Of a stretch of DNA of 64,000 bases, positions 16,570 to 26,900 are shown piece by piece. The translations under genes and the position numbers were made by a program. Numbering within the stretch: position 1 is the stretch's first letter; every line of letters starts with the position of its first letter. This DNA comes from GWE2-42-39 sp942493345. GTDB taxonomy: Bacteria; Bacteroidota; Bacteroidia; Bacteroidales; Prolixibacteraceae. The stretch lies in contig OW818695.1 in assembly GCA_942493345.1 (NCBI GenBank), forward strand, positions 1,488,001 through 1,552,000. Reading direction: 5' to 3'. The notes under the pieces are model-generated. The model worked only from the letters and a program-made list of their open reading frames with translations. It was not told the origin of the DNA and searched no databases.

Positions 16570-18990
16570 TTATATTGCGTTGTCGAACTCCAGCGAGTTG
16601 TTCTTTTCTTTTTTTGACGAAGAACCAAAATGGTAAACAAAACCGAGGTACAAATATCGGGAATTACGAACCCTGTTTGTATTTTGAATCATCCAGGGAG
16701 TATCGATTACGGCTCTTCTCCGAACGGAATTAAGCACATCGGATATTGTAAAGATGGCCGATAACTTCTTCTTGAGAAAGTCTTGCCGGACTCCAAGATT
16801 CACCTGATACTCTGACAGATATTTCCCCTGCGGGGTAAGTCGTGGCGCACGGTAATACGAATTAACCTGTAAAAGTGTTGACTCAGAAAGATTGACGTTG
16901 GCATTTACATTCGAAAACCACGAAAATGCCGATTTCGAAGCATTGTAACCTAGGCCAGAAGCATCGATCGTTTGGTAATACGCATTGGTCGATAAATTTA
17001 CATTTAGCTTTCCATTCTGTTTTAAACTCATAATCAACTCAGCACCAGTCGACTGATCGTTCGATAAATTCATCTTCGTTGTACGAAGTACCGTTTCGCT
17101 GATGGCTTCCGTGATATTTGTAAAACCATTGTATTTATACCGGTAATAAATTGTGGGGATTATCGAAAATACGTCTCCCTGCCATTGGTACCCAAATTCA
17201 ACTGAATGAATATCCTCCGGCTTGAGGTGTGGATTCCCTACCTGTATATTATAGAGGTCGCGGTACTCGGGGAACGGGTTCAAATCGTCGCCTTCTGGCC
17301 GGTTGACGCGGTGGCTGTAATTAAGCTGCAATTCGCCTGATTCGGAAAGTTTATACGCAAAATGCACCGTAGGATACAACCTGAAATAATTACTTGGAAT
17401 TATTTCTCCCGTGGTCACCAGGTGCGATTTTATATTCGATTGTTCAGCTCTTAACCCAAGCTGGTAGCTAAAACTCCCCAAGGTGTGCCCAAATGTTGAG
17501 TAAAATGCGTGAATGGTTTCGTTAAACAAAAACCGGTTCGATTTCTCGACATCTTTTACCCAATTCCCTGTAGCCGGATCAAGATATTCTCCCTTAAAAT
17601 TAAGGTCGCTGCTATCAAACTCGCCTACATAACCTGCTTCAATTTTAATGTTTTCGCTTACCGGCCAGGCATATTCAACATACAAAAGCCTTTCTTTGTC
17701 GCCCTGCTGGATGAGAGTATTGTCGTAACTATCGGGAGCAACAGGAATATGGTTTACATTGGTATACTTGTTATCCTCTTCTTCAAACGAACCTTGGTAC
17801 GAATATTCAATCTGAAGTTCGTGTCCTTCGTCATCGAATTTGTGTTCATAATTACCGATAATTTCAGTTTCTCGTTCAAACTCGTTGTCGGCACGAAGAC
17901 GATCGACATTGCTAATCGCAGTTCGTTCGTTATTTTTTATGATCGTTCCGGATGTTTCTGTCCTGAAAAAACTTTGGTAGTTAAATGTTCCTGAAACCCC
18001 GAATGTATTTCTTTCGTCGGGCGAAAAGTCAAGGCCAAGCCTTCCGAGATGAGAAACCGGTCGTGCATATTCAGTATTGTATTGGTCGAAAAATTGTTTT
18101 TTACCGGTAGTTATATCCGTCATTGTGCGTACATCGCTTGCCGAGCGTGGCCTGTCGTCCTGTCTGAATCCGTAGGTTCCGAAAAAATTTATCTTGCCTG
18201 TATTATAATTTGCCGAAAGGGTACTATTATATCGCTCGCTGTTCCCGACATTTCCGCTAATCGACCCGTTTAAACCTTGGTTGTTGCTTTTTTTCAAGAT
18301 AATATTCAGTATTCCGGAAGTACCGTCGGGTTTGTATTTTGCCGATGGATTGGTAATTACCTCAATCCGCTCAATGCTGTTTGCAGGCATCTGCTGCAAC
18401 ACCGAGGCGCGGTTCGTCCCCATTAGAACAGAGGGTTTCCCGTTAATAAGTATGAGCACACTTTCCGATCCCCGCAAACTAACATTCCCGTCAAGGTCGA
18501 CCTGTACTGAGGGAATATTTTGCAACAAGTCGGATACCGAACCATTTTGGCTCATGATGTCTTTGTCGACATTATAAATTTTTCGGTCGATGGAATTATT
18601 ATAGACTGATTTTTCAGATCTCACGGTTATTTCGCTCAGGCTTTGAGTGCTTGCTGAAAGCGGTACGATTCCCAGATCAACGGTTTTGCTCTGATTGTTG
18701 ATTGTAAACGGCGCTGTGTTTTTTGTTTCAAAACCAATGAATGTAAGACGGGCAAAATAATTGCCGTTTCCCAGTTTGTCAATTCTAAAATCACCTTGAG
18801 TATTGCTGATGGCACCACTAATTATCGAACTGTCGTTTTTATTGCAGATAGCAACACTTACATACTCAAGAGGTTTTCGGATGCTGCTGTCAATAATATG
18901 CCCCACAACCACTCCTTTGGTTTTTAGTTGAGCTGTAGCAAAAATGGTCATGAATGTTAATAAACAACAAATGGGTAATATGCGTCTCAT
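16570..18990 (-). CDS. TonB-dependent outer-membrane receptor (OMP_b-brl_3 type)
   Basis: 806 residues. Signal peptide 1-20; CarboxypepD_reg-like domain about 28-112 (VVGHIIDSSIRKPLEYVSVAI); plug domain about 135-235 with DLLQNIPSVQVDLDGNVSLRG and RIEVITNPSAKYKPDGTSGILNI; then an outer-membrane beta-barrel of the OMP_b-brl_3 family to a C-terminal aromatic strand. It has no SusD partner, unlike the receptor of the PUL. It is transcribed away from the response regulator gene, and its upstream region carries the paired CTTTAGA boxes at 19025-19042, so I infer control by that regulator. The ligand is unknown; siderophore, peptide or metal complex are possible. Confidence 0.88.
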   Translation of the reverse strand: MRRILPICCLLTFMTIFATAQLKTKGVVVGHIIDSSIRKPLEYVSVAICNKNDSSIISGAISNTQGDFRIDKLGNGNYFARLTFIGFETKNTAPFTINNQSKTVDLGIVPLSASTQSLSEITVRSEKSVYNNSIDRKIYNVDKDIMSQNGSVSDLLQNIPSVQVDLDGNVSLRGSESVLILINGKPSVLMGTNRASVLQQMPANSIERIEVITNPSAKYKPDGTSGILNIILKKSNNQGLNGSISGNVGNSERYNSTLSANYNTGKINFFGTYGFRQDDRPRSASDVRTMTDITTGKKQFFDQYNTEYARPVSHLGRLGLDFSPDERNTFGVSGTFNYQSFFRTETSGTIIKNNERTAISNVDRLRADNEFERETEIIGNYEHKFDDEGHELQIEYSYQGSFEEEDNKYTNVNHIPVAPDSYDNTLIQQGDKERLLYVEYAWPVSENIKIEAGYVGEFDSSDLNFKGEYLDPATGNWVKDVEKSNRFLFNETIHAFYSTFGHTLGSFSYQLGLRAEQSNIKSHLVTTGEIIPSNYFRLYPTVHFAYKLSESGELQLNYSHRVNRPEGDDLNPFPEYRDLYNIQVGNPHLKPEDIHSVEFGYQWQGDVFSIIPTIYYRYKYNGFTNITEAISETVLRTTKMNLSNDQSTGAELIMSLKQNGKLNVNLSTNAYYQTIDASGLGYNASKSAFSWFSNVNANVNLSESTLLQVNSYYRAPRLTPQGKYLSEYQVNLGVRQDFLKKKLSAIFTISDVLNSVRRRAVIDTPWMIQNTNRVRNSRYLYLGFVYHFGSSSKKEKNNSLEFDNAI

Positions 18991-19024
18991 TTATTTTAAA
19001 TTTTCAACAAAGCAAAGTATCGAT

Positions 19025-19042
19025 TCTAAAGAGTTTCTAAAG
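19025..19042 (-). promoter_or_regulatory. Paired CTTTAGA boxes, 11-bp period, upstream of the TonB receptor gene
   Basis: On the minus strand CTTTAGA occurs at 19042-19036 and again at 19031-19025, start to start 11 bases. A -7-like ATACTTTG follows at 19020-19013. The same pair occurs before three neighbouring transcription units. An 11-bp direct repeat is the usual footprint of an OmpR/PhoB-family dimer. Confidence 0.65.
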
Positions 19043-19100
19043 ACCAATCAACTTTTGCAAAGATAATGTGATGACTGTCGTATAATATTTTATTTCTTCA

Positions 19101-19118
19101 CTTTAGAATTTCTTTAAA
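19101..19118 (+). promoter_or_regulatory. Paired CTTTARA boxes upstream of the response regulator gene
   Basis: CTTTAGA at 19101-19107 and CTTTAAA at 19112-19118, 11 bases start to start, 22 bases before the response regulator ATG. A TACTTTTA element follows at 19128-19135. This suggests autoregulation. Confidence 0.65.
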
Positions 19119-19139
19119 TTTTCATTCTACTTTTAGGAT

Positions 19140-19817
19140 ATGAAGATTCTGATAATTGAAGACGAACGGGAATTACGTGATGAAATAGAATCATGTTTAA
19201 CGAAGGAAAGTTTCATTTGTGAAACGGCCGGTAATTTTATTGATGCGCACGACAAACTCGCTTTGTACCAATATGATGTAGTGCTTGTCGACATCACGTT
19301 GCCGGGAGGAAATGGGTTGCAGCTTATCCGGGTGCTGAAGCAGCAAAATACCGACACCGGAATCATCATTATTTCAGCAAAAAATTCACTCGACGACAAA
19401 CTTACCGGCCTTGATCTGGGGGCCGATGATTACCTTACAAAACCGTTCCATCTGGCTGAACTTATTTCCAGGGTAAAAGCCTTGGTGCGCCGGCGGAGAT
19501 TTAACGGAGAAAATGAAGTTACTTATAACGAAATTGTGATTAATCATGAAAAAGCAGTGGTCACAGTTCTCGGGGCGCCTCTTGTTTTAACCCGCAAAGA
19601 ATACGATTTGCTGTTGTTTTTTATTTGCAACCCAAACAGGTTGTTGACAAAATCGACCATTGCCGAACATCTTTGGGGCGATAATGTTGATCTGGTCGAT
19701 AACTTTGATTTCATCTACACACACATCAACAATTTACGGAAAAAAATAATAAAAGCCGGGGGAAACGACTACGTTAAAACAGTTTACGGAATGGGATATA
19801 AACTTACTGACCAATGA
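19140..19817 (+). CDS. OmpR/PhoB-family response regulator
   Basis: 225 residues. Receiver domain about 1-115 with acidic pocket IIEDE, phospho-acceptor D51 in VVLVDITLPGGNG, and the DDYLTKPF lysine; winged-helix Trans_reg_C domain about 125-222 with LTRKEYDLLLFFICNPNR and KTVYGMGYKL. It binds DNA as a dimer when phosphorylated. Its stop overlaps the histidine kinase start by 4 bases (ATGA), so the kinase is its partner. Its likely operator, two CTTTARA boxes 11 bp apart, lies before its own gene and before the TonB receptor, PepSY-like and efflux genes. Confidence 0.95.
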   Translation: MKILIIEDERELRDEIESCLTKESFICETAGNFIDAHDKLALYQYDVVLVDITLPGGNGLQLIRVLKQQNTDTGIIIISAKNSLDDKLTGLDLGADDYLTKPFHLAELISRVKALVRRRRFNGENEVTYNEIVINHEKAVVTVLGAPLVLTRKEYDLLLFFICNPNRLLTKSTIAEHLWGDNVDLVDNFDFIYTHINNLRKKIIKAGGNDYVKTVYGMGYKLTDQ

Positions 19818-21064
19818 AGCTATTGAAAATACTAAGTATACGATACCTGTTATCGTCGGTAATTGTCGTTATTTTATTGGGGGTTGCCCTCAACCGTACG
19901 CTTTCGTACATGGCCACCGAGGAAACGGATGAAAAACTTCTGATCATGTATAATCGATTGACTCAACAATTGAAAGAAGGCAAATCCGTTGGGTCCATGC
20001 CTCCTTATTTTGAAGTTAAAACAATCCCCTTTTCTGCTGATAAGCTGACATTTGAAGATTCGGACCTAAAAGATTTTAAAAATATAGAGAACGAGGGGGT
20101 TCGGCTTATGACAGCCACTTTTAATTACGGGAATATTACGTATCTGATTACTGTTCGCGAGTTAAAAGTAGAGTCGGACGATTTATTTGAGACAATTTTT
20201 ATTTTAGTTGTTGTTGCAATATTATTATTGGTTGTTGTTTTATATCTGGTAAATTATCGAATCACGAAATCGATATGGAAAAACTTTTATGAAAATCTTG
20301 AACGACTTAAAAATTTCTCATTACAAGATCAGAAAGCGCTCATTCTACAGCCAACCAAAATAGTGGAATTCAAAGAACTGAACACAATTCTCGAAAGCCT
20401 GACGAATCAGGTGATAACTGATTATCTGGCGTTGAAACAGTTTACCGAAGATGCATCCCACGAAATACAAACTCCGTTGGCAGTTATTTACAGTAAGGTT
20501 GAAGCCCTTTTAAATAATAATCAGTTGGCACACGGACAACTTGAAATATTGCGGTCAATTGATGATTCGGTGAGCCGCCTGTCGCGTTTGAATAAAAACC
20601 TGATTTTGCTTACCAAGCTCGAAAACAAACAGTTTATGGAAATCAGTTCCGTCAGTTTTCGGAATCTTTTGGATGAAAAACTGAAAGAATTTCAGGAACT
20701 GATTGAATTAAAAAAGATAAAAATTTCGTGCAATTTTAACGACGAGCTTGTTATGTCATTCAATCCGACTCTCGCCGATATATTAATTACAAATTTGCTT
20801 TCAAACGCAATCAACCATAACTCAAGAGAACGAAAAATCCGAATTGAGATTAACGGGAACCAACTTCTGTTTGCCAATTCAGGAGAGTCGGAACTAAAGA
20901 AACCACAGGCTATGTTCAAGCGGTTTTACAAAGAGGATCCTTCGTCTAAATCGGTTGGGTTAGGATTGGCAATCGTCAAAAAAATATGTGATAATTATTC
21001 CATTTCCATCGATTATTCATTCGAAGCTGCCTGCCATCGTTTCACATTGACATTTCCTCTTTAA
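19814..21064 (+). CDS. Two-component sensor histidine kinase
   Basis: 416 residues. Two membrane helices (about 12-30 and 128-147) enclose a periplasmic sensor loop of about 95 residues; then HisKA with FTEDASHEIQTPLAVIYSK (phospho-acceptor H216) and HATPase_c with NLLSNAINHNSRERK and SVGLGLAIVKKICDNY. The dimer phosphorylates the response regulator encoded just upstream and overlapping. The N-box Asn and G-box are present. The signal is unknown; envelope or metal stress is a guess from the efflux operon nearby. The stop codon is inside the first CTTTAAA box of the next gene. Confidence 0.93.
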   Translation: MKLLKILSIRYLLSSVIVVILLGVALNRTLSYMATEETDEKLLIMYNRLTQQLKEGKSVGSMPPYFEVKTIPFSADKLTFEDSDLKDFKNIENEGVRLMTATFNYGNITYLITVRELKVESDDLFETIFILVVVAILLLVVVLYLVNYRITKSIWKNFYENLERLKNFSLQDQKALILQPTKIVEFKELNTILESLTNQVITDYLALKQFTEDASHEIQTPLAVIYSKVEALLNNNQLAHGQLEILRSIDDSVSRLSRLNKNLILLTKLENKQFMEISSVSFRNLLDEKLKEFQELIELKKIKISCNFNDELVMSFNPTLADILITNLLSNAINHNSRERKIRIEINGNQLLFANSGESELKKPQAMFKRFYKEDPSSKSVGLGLAIVKKICDNYSISIDYSFEAACHRFTLTFPL

Positions 21065-21076
21065 AATTCCTTTAGA
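21059..21076 (+). promoter_or_regulatory. Paired CTTTARA boxes upstream of the PepSY-like gene
   Basis: CTTTAAA at 21059-21065 and CTTTAGA at 21070-21076, 11 bases start to start. The first box overlaps the stop codon of the kinase gene. A TAGCTTCA at 21086-21093 is a weak -7 candidate at the same distance as in the response regulator promoter. Confidence 0.65.
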
Positions 21077-21111
21077 ATCATTTCGTAGCTTCATGTCGAA
21101 TTTTAAAAACT

Positions 21112-21555
21112 ATGGAAATGAAAAAATCACTTTTTTTTATCGCGGCGCTTACTTTTGGATTGTTTGCCTGTGCGCAAAATCCCCCTAAAAATGTAGCGGA
21201 TAATTTCAACCAGAAATTCAAAAACGCCTCCAAGGTAAAATGGGGACAGGAAGAAAAAACCGAGTGGGAAGCCGAATTTAAAATGGATGGAAAAGAAATG
21301 TCGGCATCGTTTGACAATGCGGGCAAATGGCTGTCAACGGAAACCAAAATAAGCAAAAAAGCCCTTCCTGAAAATGCAATGAAAGCAGTTACTGCGGCAT
21401 ACAATGGTTGGGATATCGAAGAGGTTGAAAGCATCGAAAAACCAGATTTAAAAGGGTATGAACTTGAAATTGAAAAGGGAAAGAAAGAACTTGAAATTGT
21501 GGTGACTTCGGATGGAAAAATTACAGTAAACAAGGAATCGGAAGACGAAAAATAG
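21112..21555 (+). CDS. PepSY-like secreted protein (PF11396 type)
   Basis: 147 residues. A signal peptide ends around LFACAQ (a lipoprotein cysteine or an ACA-Q signal peptidase I site are both possible). Two tandem PepSY-like units follow, about 25-85 (NFNQKFKNASKVKWGQEEKTEWEAEFK) and 88-140. Such proteins are small periplasmic or envelope proteins often found beside two-component systems in Bacteroides; they may modulate sensing. Preceded by the regulator boxes, followed by a stem-loop, so probably a separate transcript. Start at 21112 or at the ATG two codons later. Confidence 0.8.
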   Translation: MEMKKSLFFIAALTFGLFACAQNPPKNVADNFNQKFKNASKVKWGQEEKTEWEAEFKMDGKEMSASFDNAGKWLSTETKISKKALPENAMKAVTAAYNGWDIEEVESIEKPDLKGYELEIEKGKKELEIVVTSDGKITVNKESEDEK

Positions 21556-21580
21556 TTTATTGCAATCAGATCATCCAAAT

Positions 21581-21609
21581 ACAGAGCTCACATCCTATGT
21601 GGGCTCTGT
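21581..21609 (+). terminator. Stem-loop after the PepSY-like gene
   Basis: Bases 21581-21593 (ACAGAGCTCACAT) pair with 21597-21609 (ATGTGGGCTCTGT) with one mismatch. There is no long T-run after it, so termination is probable but not certain. Confidence 0.5.
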
Positions 21610-21651
21610 ATTCGTTTCAAGAAGATACACCCCATCAATAAATTTAAATTT

Positions 21652-21669
21652 CTTTAAACTATCTTTAGA
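21652..21669 (+). promoter_or_regulatory. Paired CTTTARA boxes upstream of the efflux operon
   Basis: CTTTAAA at 21652-21658 and CTTTAGA at 21663-21669, 11 bases start to start, with a further ATTTAAA at 21642-21648. The following bases ACATTCTA resemble the spacer after the boxes in the response regulator promoter. The TolC-like gene starts at 21706. Confidence 0.65.
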
Positions 21670-21705
21670 TTTTACATTCTAACTGGGGCATTTAATTTCT
21701 ATTTC

Positions 21706-22995
21706 ATGAGAACTTTTATCAACCTGCTGGCTTCTTTTTTATTTATTATTCCCGTTCAATTATTTGCACAACCGCGTAACCTGGATTTTTATCTTGAAAA
21801 AGCGAAAGCAAACAGTACGCTTATTCATAAAAATCAGAATGAGAAAAAACTTGTTCAACTCGACATGGAACAGTTGAAAAGCATTTATTCGCGGCCTGAA
21901 GTTACTGTTGAAGCAGGAGTTTTATTTGCACCCATCATTTCGCACGACAATAATTTAAACCGGTTAAAATTGGTTTCGGAAGATGCGGCAAGTTATACCG
22001 GATATGATTTGGCGGCAACCGACGGCGGGCAATATCAGGCGGTACTTTCAGTAACACAGGGACTTTTTAACGGAAAGAAACTTCAAACTTATTCTGAAAA
22101 GGCGGACATTCAGAAACAGATAAGCGACAACAACACAGAGTTGACCGTTCACGAGCTGGAAAATGTGGTAAAACATCAATACCTGCTTTGCCTGAAATCG
22201 GAAAAACAGGCTGCAAACAGCATGGAATTGCTGAAAGAAGTGGAAGACGAATTGCAAGTCATGCAAAAACTGGTAGCGGGTGCAGTTTATAAAAAGAGCG
22301 ATTACATGCTTCTTGAAATTACCCGTCAGAATTATCTTCAGGAATACGAAACAAACCTGGCCAATTACAAAAGCAGCCTCTACGATTTGAACCTGCTGTG
22401 CGGTATCACCGACGAAAGTGATGTGGAAATCGAGGACGTAACTTTTCTGCAAAATCCTGAAATCACAACAGGTTCACGTTTCCTGTCTTCTTTTTTGCTC
22501 GACAGCCTCGCCATTGCTGCCGACCGGAAAGTTACGGAACTGAAATACAAACCTCAACTGAACCTGTTTGCCAATGCCGGGATGAATGCCGTCTACCGGC
22601 CTTCGGTCGACCGGTTTGGTTTTAGCACTGGTTTATCATTTAGCATGACCATTTTCGACGGCAACCAACGAAATATTGAACAGCGAAAATCAGAAATAAA
22701 CCTGCAAACCATCGACTTTGAAAAACAAAAAAGCCGCGAGCAAAATACCATCCAGAAAAAATATACGCTGAGCCAGATTGGTTCGCTCAACAGCCGTATT
22801 GCATTGGCCGACGAACAACTGGAACAATACAGTAAATTGCTGGAAATGTACAAAATACAATTGGGTCAGGCCGAAATCTCGGTGATGGACTACAAATATC
22901 TGCTGAAAGATATTTCCGTAAAAAAACAAGAAAAATTGTTGCTTGAAATGGAAAAACAAATCGTTATAAACGCCTATAATTATTGGAATTACTAA
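21706..22995 (+). CDS. TolC-family outer-membrane efflux protein
   Basis: 429 residues; signal peptide 1-21 ending LFAQ. Two OEP repeats of long amphipathic helices and short beta segments follow (about 25-215 and 235-425), for instance the VAGAVYKKSDYMLLEITRQNYLQEYETN helix region. TolC proteins form a trimeric channel and tunnel. First gene of a three-gene operon with the adaptor (10-base gap) and RND pump. Preceded by the regulator boxes, so probably induced through the upstream two-component system. Confidence 0.87.
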   Translation: MRTFINLLASFLFIIPVQLFAQPRNLDFYLEKAKANSTLIHKNQNEKKLVQLDMEQLKSIYSRPEVTVEAGVLFAPIISHDNNLNRLKLVSEDAASYTGYDLAATDGGQYQAVLSVTQGLFNGKKLQTYSEKADIQKQISDNNTELTVHELENVVKHQYLLCLKSEKQAANSMELLKEVEDELQVMQKLVAGAVYKKSDYMLLEITRQNYLQEYETNLANYKSSLYDLNLLCGITDESDVEIEDVTFLQNPEITTGSRFLSSFLLDSLAIAADRKVTELKYKPQLNLFANAGMNAVYRPSVDRFGFSTGLSFSMTIFDGNQRNIEQRKSEINLQTIDFEKQKSREQNTIQKKYTLSQIGSLNSRIALADEQLEQYSKLLEMYKIQLGQAEISVMDYKYLLKDISVKKQEKLLLEMEKQIVINAYNYWNY

Positions 22996-23005
22996 TTGAA
23001 AGAAC

Positions 23006-23932
23006 ATGAAAAATTTACTGCTTATAATATCGCTGGCTGCAAGTCTTTCACTTTTTATTTCGTGCGGGAGCAGGCAAACCGGGGAGAAAGAGGAATTTGT
23101 TGTACCCAAAGCATCGGTAAAAACAACCCAATTGGTTCGCGGAAACATTGAAGACCTGCTGACCCTAAACGGGAAAACAGTTTTTCTCCGGAAGAACCAG
23201 GTGGTTGCACCCATTTCAGGTTACATAACAGCCGTTCATGTCAAATTTGGCGATTCGGTAAAAAACGGCAGCACCTTATTTGAAATTCAGACCCGGGAAA
23301 ATAAAGCCCTTCAGCAATCGGGCGCCGGGAACGAAAATGCATCTTCCGGGTTTGGCAAAATTTCGGTCGCGGCAACTACTTCGGGAATGGTGAACGAGCC
23401 GGTGACACTGGGGGTTGGCGCTTACGTGGTCGAAGGCAGCCCGCTTTGCACACTGGTTGATATTCGAGATTTGCTGGTGCAGGTAAATGTGCCTTTCGAA
23501 TTTCACGAACTCATCAAACCGGGAACCAAATGCCGGCTTTTCCTGCCCGACCATTCGCAGGCAGACGGGAACGTTTTTCAAATCCGTCCATTCATCGACG
23601 AAACCTCGCAAACACAGGAAGTTCTGATAAAACTCAAAAGCAACCGTCCTTTGCCTGAAAACATGAACCTGACGGCATCCTTCATAAAATCGGGCAAGCC
23701 GGAAGCAATGCTTTTACCTAAAAAAGCTCTTTTAACCAACGAAACCCAGGATGAATTCTGGGTGATGAAAATTGTCCGGGATAGCGTGGCAATAATTGTC
23801 CCGGTTGAGCCCGGAATTAGAAACGATAGTTTGGTAGAAATCAGTTCGGGCAATTTAACGGTTGACGATGTAATCATTCTGGAAGGCGGTTACGGATTGC
23901 CCGACAGTAGTTTAGTAAATATTGCAAAATAG
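23006..23932 (+). CDS. RND efflux periplasmic adaptor (membrane fusion protein) lipoprotein
   Basis: 308 residues with a lipobox LFISCG (Cys20). Contains split lipoyl/barrel-sandwich halves (VVAPISGYITAVHVKFGDSVKNGSTLFEIQ and SVAATTSGMVNEPVTLGVGAYVVEGSPL) with almost no coiled-coil hairpin between them, then a beta-barrel and membrane-proximal domain. It bridges the RND pump to TolC. The gap between lipoyl halves (GAGNENASSGFG) is unusually short, as in hairpin-less adaptors. Two bases separate its stop from the pump gene. Confidence 0.87.
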   Translation: MKNLLLIISLAASLSLFISCGSRQTGEKEEFVVPKASVKTTQLVRGNIEDLLTLNGKTVFLRKNQVVAPISGYITAVHVKFGDSVKNGSTLFEIQTRENKALQQSGAGNENASSGFGKISVAATTSGMVNEPVTLGVGAYVVEGSPLCTLVDIRDLLVQVNVPFEFHELIKPGTKCRLFLPDHSQADGNVFQIRPFIDETSQTQEVLIKLKSNRPLPENMNLTASFIKSGKPEAMLLPKKALLTNETQDEFWVMKIVRDSVAIIVPVEPGIRNDSLVEISSGNLTVDDVIILEGGYGLPDSSLVNIAK

Positions 23933-23934
23933 TT

Positions 23935-26900
23935 ATGAAGAATATTTTTGTCCGGTTTAAAAGCCCCATTGCAGTTATTCTTCTGCTGATTTTAGTGGGC
24001 GGTGCGTTTTCTTATAGAAACATGAAAACCTCGCTTTTCCCGGATGTTACTTTCCCGAAAATTAAAATCATTGCCGACAACGGCGACCAGCCTGTTGACA
24101 AAATGATGGTCACAGTAACCAAGCCGCTCGAAGATGCAATCAAACGGGTGGAAGATTTGCAGCTTATCCGGAGTACTACCAGTTTGGGCAGTTGCGAAAT
24201 TTCGGCTTTCATGGAATGGGGATCAGACATTGATCTGGACAAACAACGCGTGGAATCACGCATCGCACAAATAAAAAATGAACTTCCGCCCGGCATTCAG
24301 ATTACCGTTGAGAAAATGAACCCGTCGATTTTGCCGGTGATGGGCTATTCCCTGCAATCGAAAACCAAAAACCAGATTGAGCTGAAGATGATTGCCGAAT
24401 ACGTGGTAAAACCATACTTTTCACGTATCGAAGGGGTTGCTGCAGTGGAGGTAATTGGTGGACGGGATAAAGAGTACCGGGTCGTTCTGAACCAGGAAAA
24501 AATGAGACTGCTTCGGCTGAGCACCCAAGATATTGAAAAGGCGCTGCAGGAAACCGATTTTATTGAATCGACCGGGTACACCATCGATTACAACCGTTTG
24601 TACCTCACCGTTACCGATGCAACGATCCGAAATAAGGAACAGTTGGAAAACCTGGTCCTGTTAAACGATTCATACCGGAGAATAAAAATCTCGGATATTG
24701 CCGATGTTCAGATTTCGGCCCGCACCGAATATATAAAAATAAAAGCGGACGGGATGGATATTCCGTTGATAGCCGTATTGAAGCAGCCCAACAGCAATTT
24801 AATCGATGTTGCCGATCATGTCACTGCAAAAGCCGAAGAACTGAACAAGCTGCTTCCGGGCGATGTGGTTTTAAAACCTTATTACAATCAATCGGAGTTC
24901 GTGAGCGACAGCATCCGGAGCATCATTGATGTATTGTGGATTGGCTTGTTACTGGCCATTGTTGTTTCAACCGTTTTTTTGCGGTCGCTGAAGGCAAGCA
25001 GCGTAATCTTCACGACCATTCCGGTAACATTGTGCCTGACATTTATTGCGTTAAGTTTTATTGGTTACGATTTTAATATCATGACCATCGGCGCCATCGC
25101 GGCGGCCATTGGACTGATTATCGACGATGCGATTATTGTGGTGGAACAAATTCACCGCACACACGAAGAACACCCTGGCCGGCAACCAAAAGAACTGGTA
25201 GGGAAAGCCATTCGTTATTTATTCCCGTCCATGGTCAGTTCTTCATTAAGTACCATTGTTATTTTAATTCCTTTTGAACTGATGACCGGTGTTGCCGGTG
25301 CCTATTTTAAGATACTGACGCAGACCATGATTATTACTTTGTTGTGTTCGTTTGTTGTAACATGGCTGGGGCTTCCGGTGGTTTACCTGCTGTTTTCAAA
25401 AGACCGGCATTCGAACAAAACATCGCCGGTTGTGGATGTTAAGAAACGCCATTGGGTCGACTTTTTTATCCGGAAACCATATCTGAGTATCGTAATTGTG
25501 TTGATGCTCATCTTTTCCATTCTTGTTGTTGTTCCGAAACTTGAAACCGGTTTTCTTCCCGAAATGGACGAAGGCTCCATTGTACTCGACTATAAAACAC
25601 CTCCCGGAACCTCGCTCGAAGAAACCGACCGCATTCTTCTCCAGATCGATCAAATTCTGGAAACAACCCCGGAAGTAAAAACGTATTCGCGGCGAACCGG
25701 CACGCAAATGGGGTTTTTCATTACCGAACCCAACGATGGCGATTACCTGATTGAATTGTACAAAGACCGGAAAAAATCGACCGGAGAGGTTTCAGATGAC
25801 ATCCGGAAACGGATCGAACGCGGGATACCTTCGCTGGAAACCGAGTTCCTGCAGGTTGTGACCGATATGCTGGGCGATTTGATGGATAGCGGCAATCCAA
25901 TTGAAATTAAAGTATTTGGCGCCGATCACGAAAAATTGAAAGAGCTGTCGAAACAAATTGGCGACAGCCTGGAAACCATTGACGGGGTTGCCGATGTTTT
26001 TAACGGAATTATTGTTGCAGGTCCCATGTTGAATATTTTGCCCAAAGAAGATGTATTGAAACAATTTGGCCTGACTTCAGCCGATTTGCATGCGCAGGTG
26101 CAAACGTATATGGAAGGAACAGTAATTGGATCCATTCCTGAAAAAGAGCAGCTCACCGACATCCGGATGATTTTTCCGCTGAACAACCAGACCCCGGTTG
26201 AGAAAATGAAAGAGGTAAAAATATGTACTGCATCGGGCGATTATTTCCCGCTAAGCAAGTTTGCCGATTTTTCAATAAAAAGCGGCGTTTCCGAAATTGA
26301 ACGCGAGAACCTGCAAACCATGGGCATGATAACTGCCCGGTTGAACAATATTGACCTGGGAAGCGCCATGAAAAGTATTCAGCAAAAAATTCAAACAATA
26401 AGCCTGCCGCCCACCTACCAGATTGTGTATGCCGGTTCGTATGCACAACAGCAAAAATCGTTTGCCGAATTACTAAAAATATTGATCTTGGGTGCATTGC
26501 TGGTTTTTACCGTGGTTTTATTCATGTTTCGCAGTCTGAAAATTTCACTTACGGTATTATTCATCAGCTTACTGGGGGTTTCCGGAAGTGTATTGGCTCT
26601 GTATTTCACAGGTACACCGCTAAATGTCGGCAGTTACACCGGACTGATCATGATTATCGGGATTATTGGTGAAAATTCAATTTTTACCATCCAGCAATTT
26701 TTGTTCGAACTGAAGAATTCGGATGTCGGCAATGCGTTGGGGTATGCAATTTCTGCCCGTTTGCGACCAAAATTAATGACCGCTGCAGGGGCAGTTGTGG
26801 CGCTTACCCCGCTGGCAATGGGAATTGGAACCGGCGCTAAAACGCACCAACCGCTTGCCATTGCGGTAATTGGTGGTTTAATTATCGCCTTGCCTTTGCT

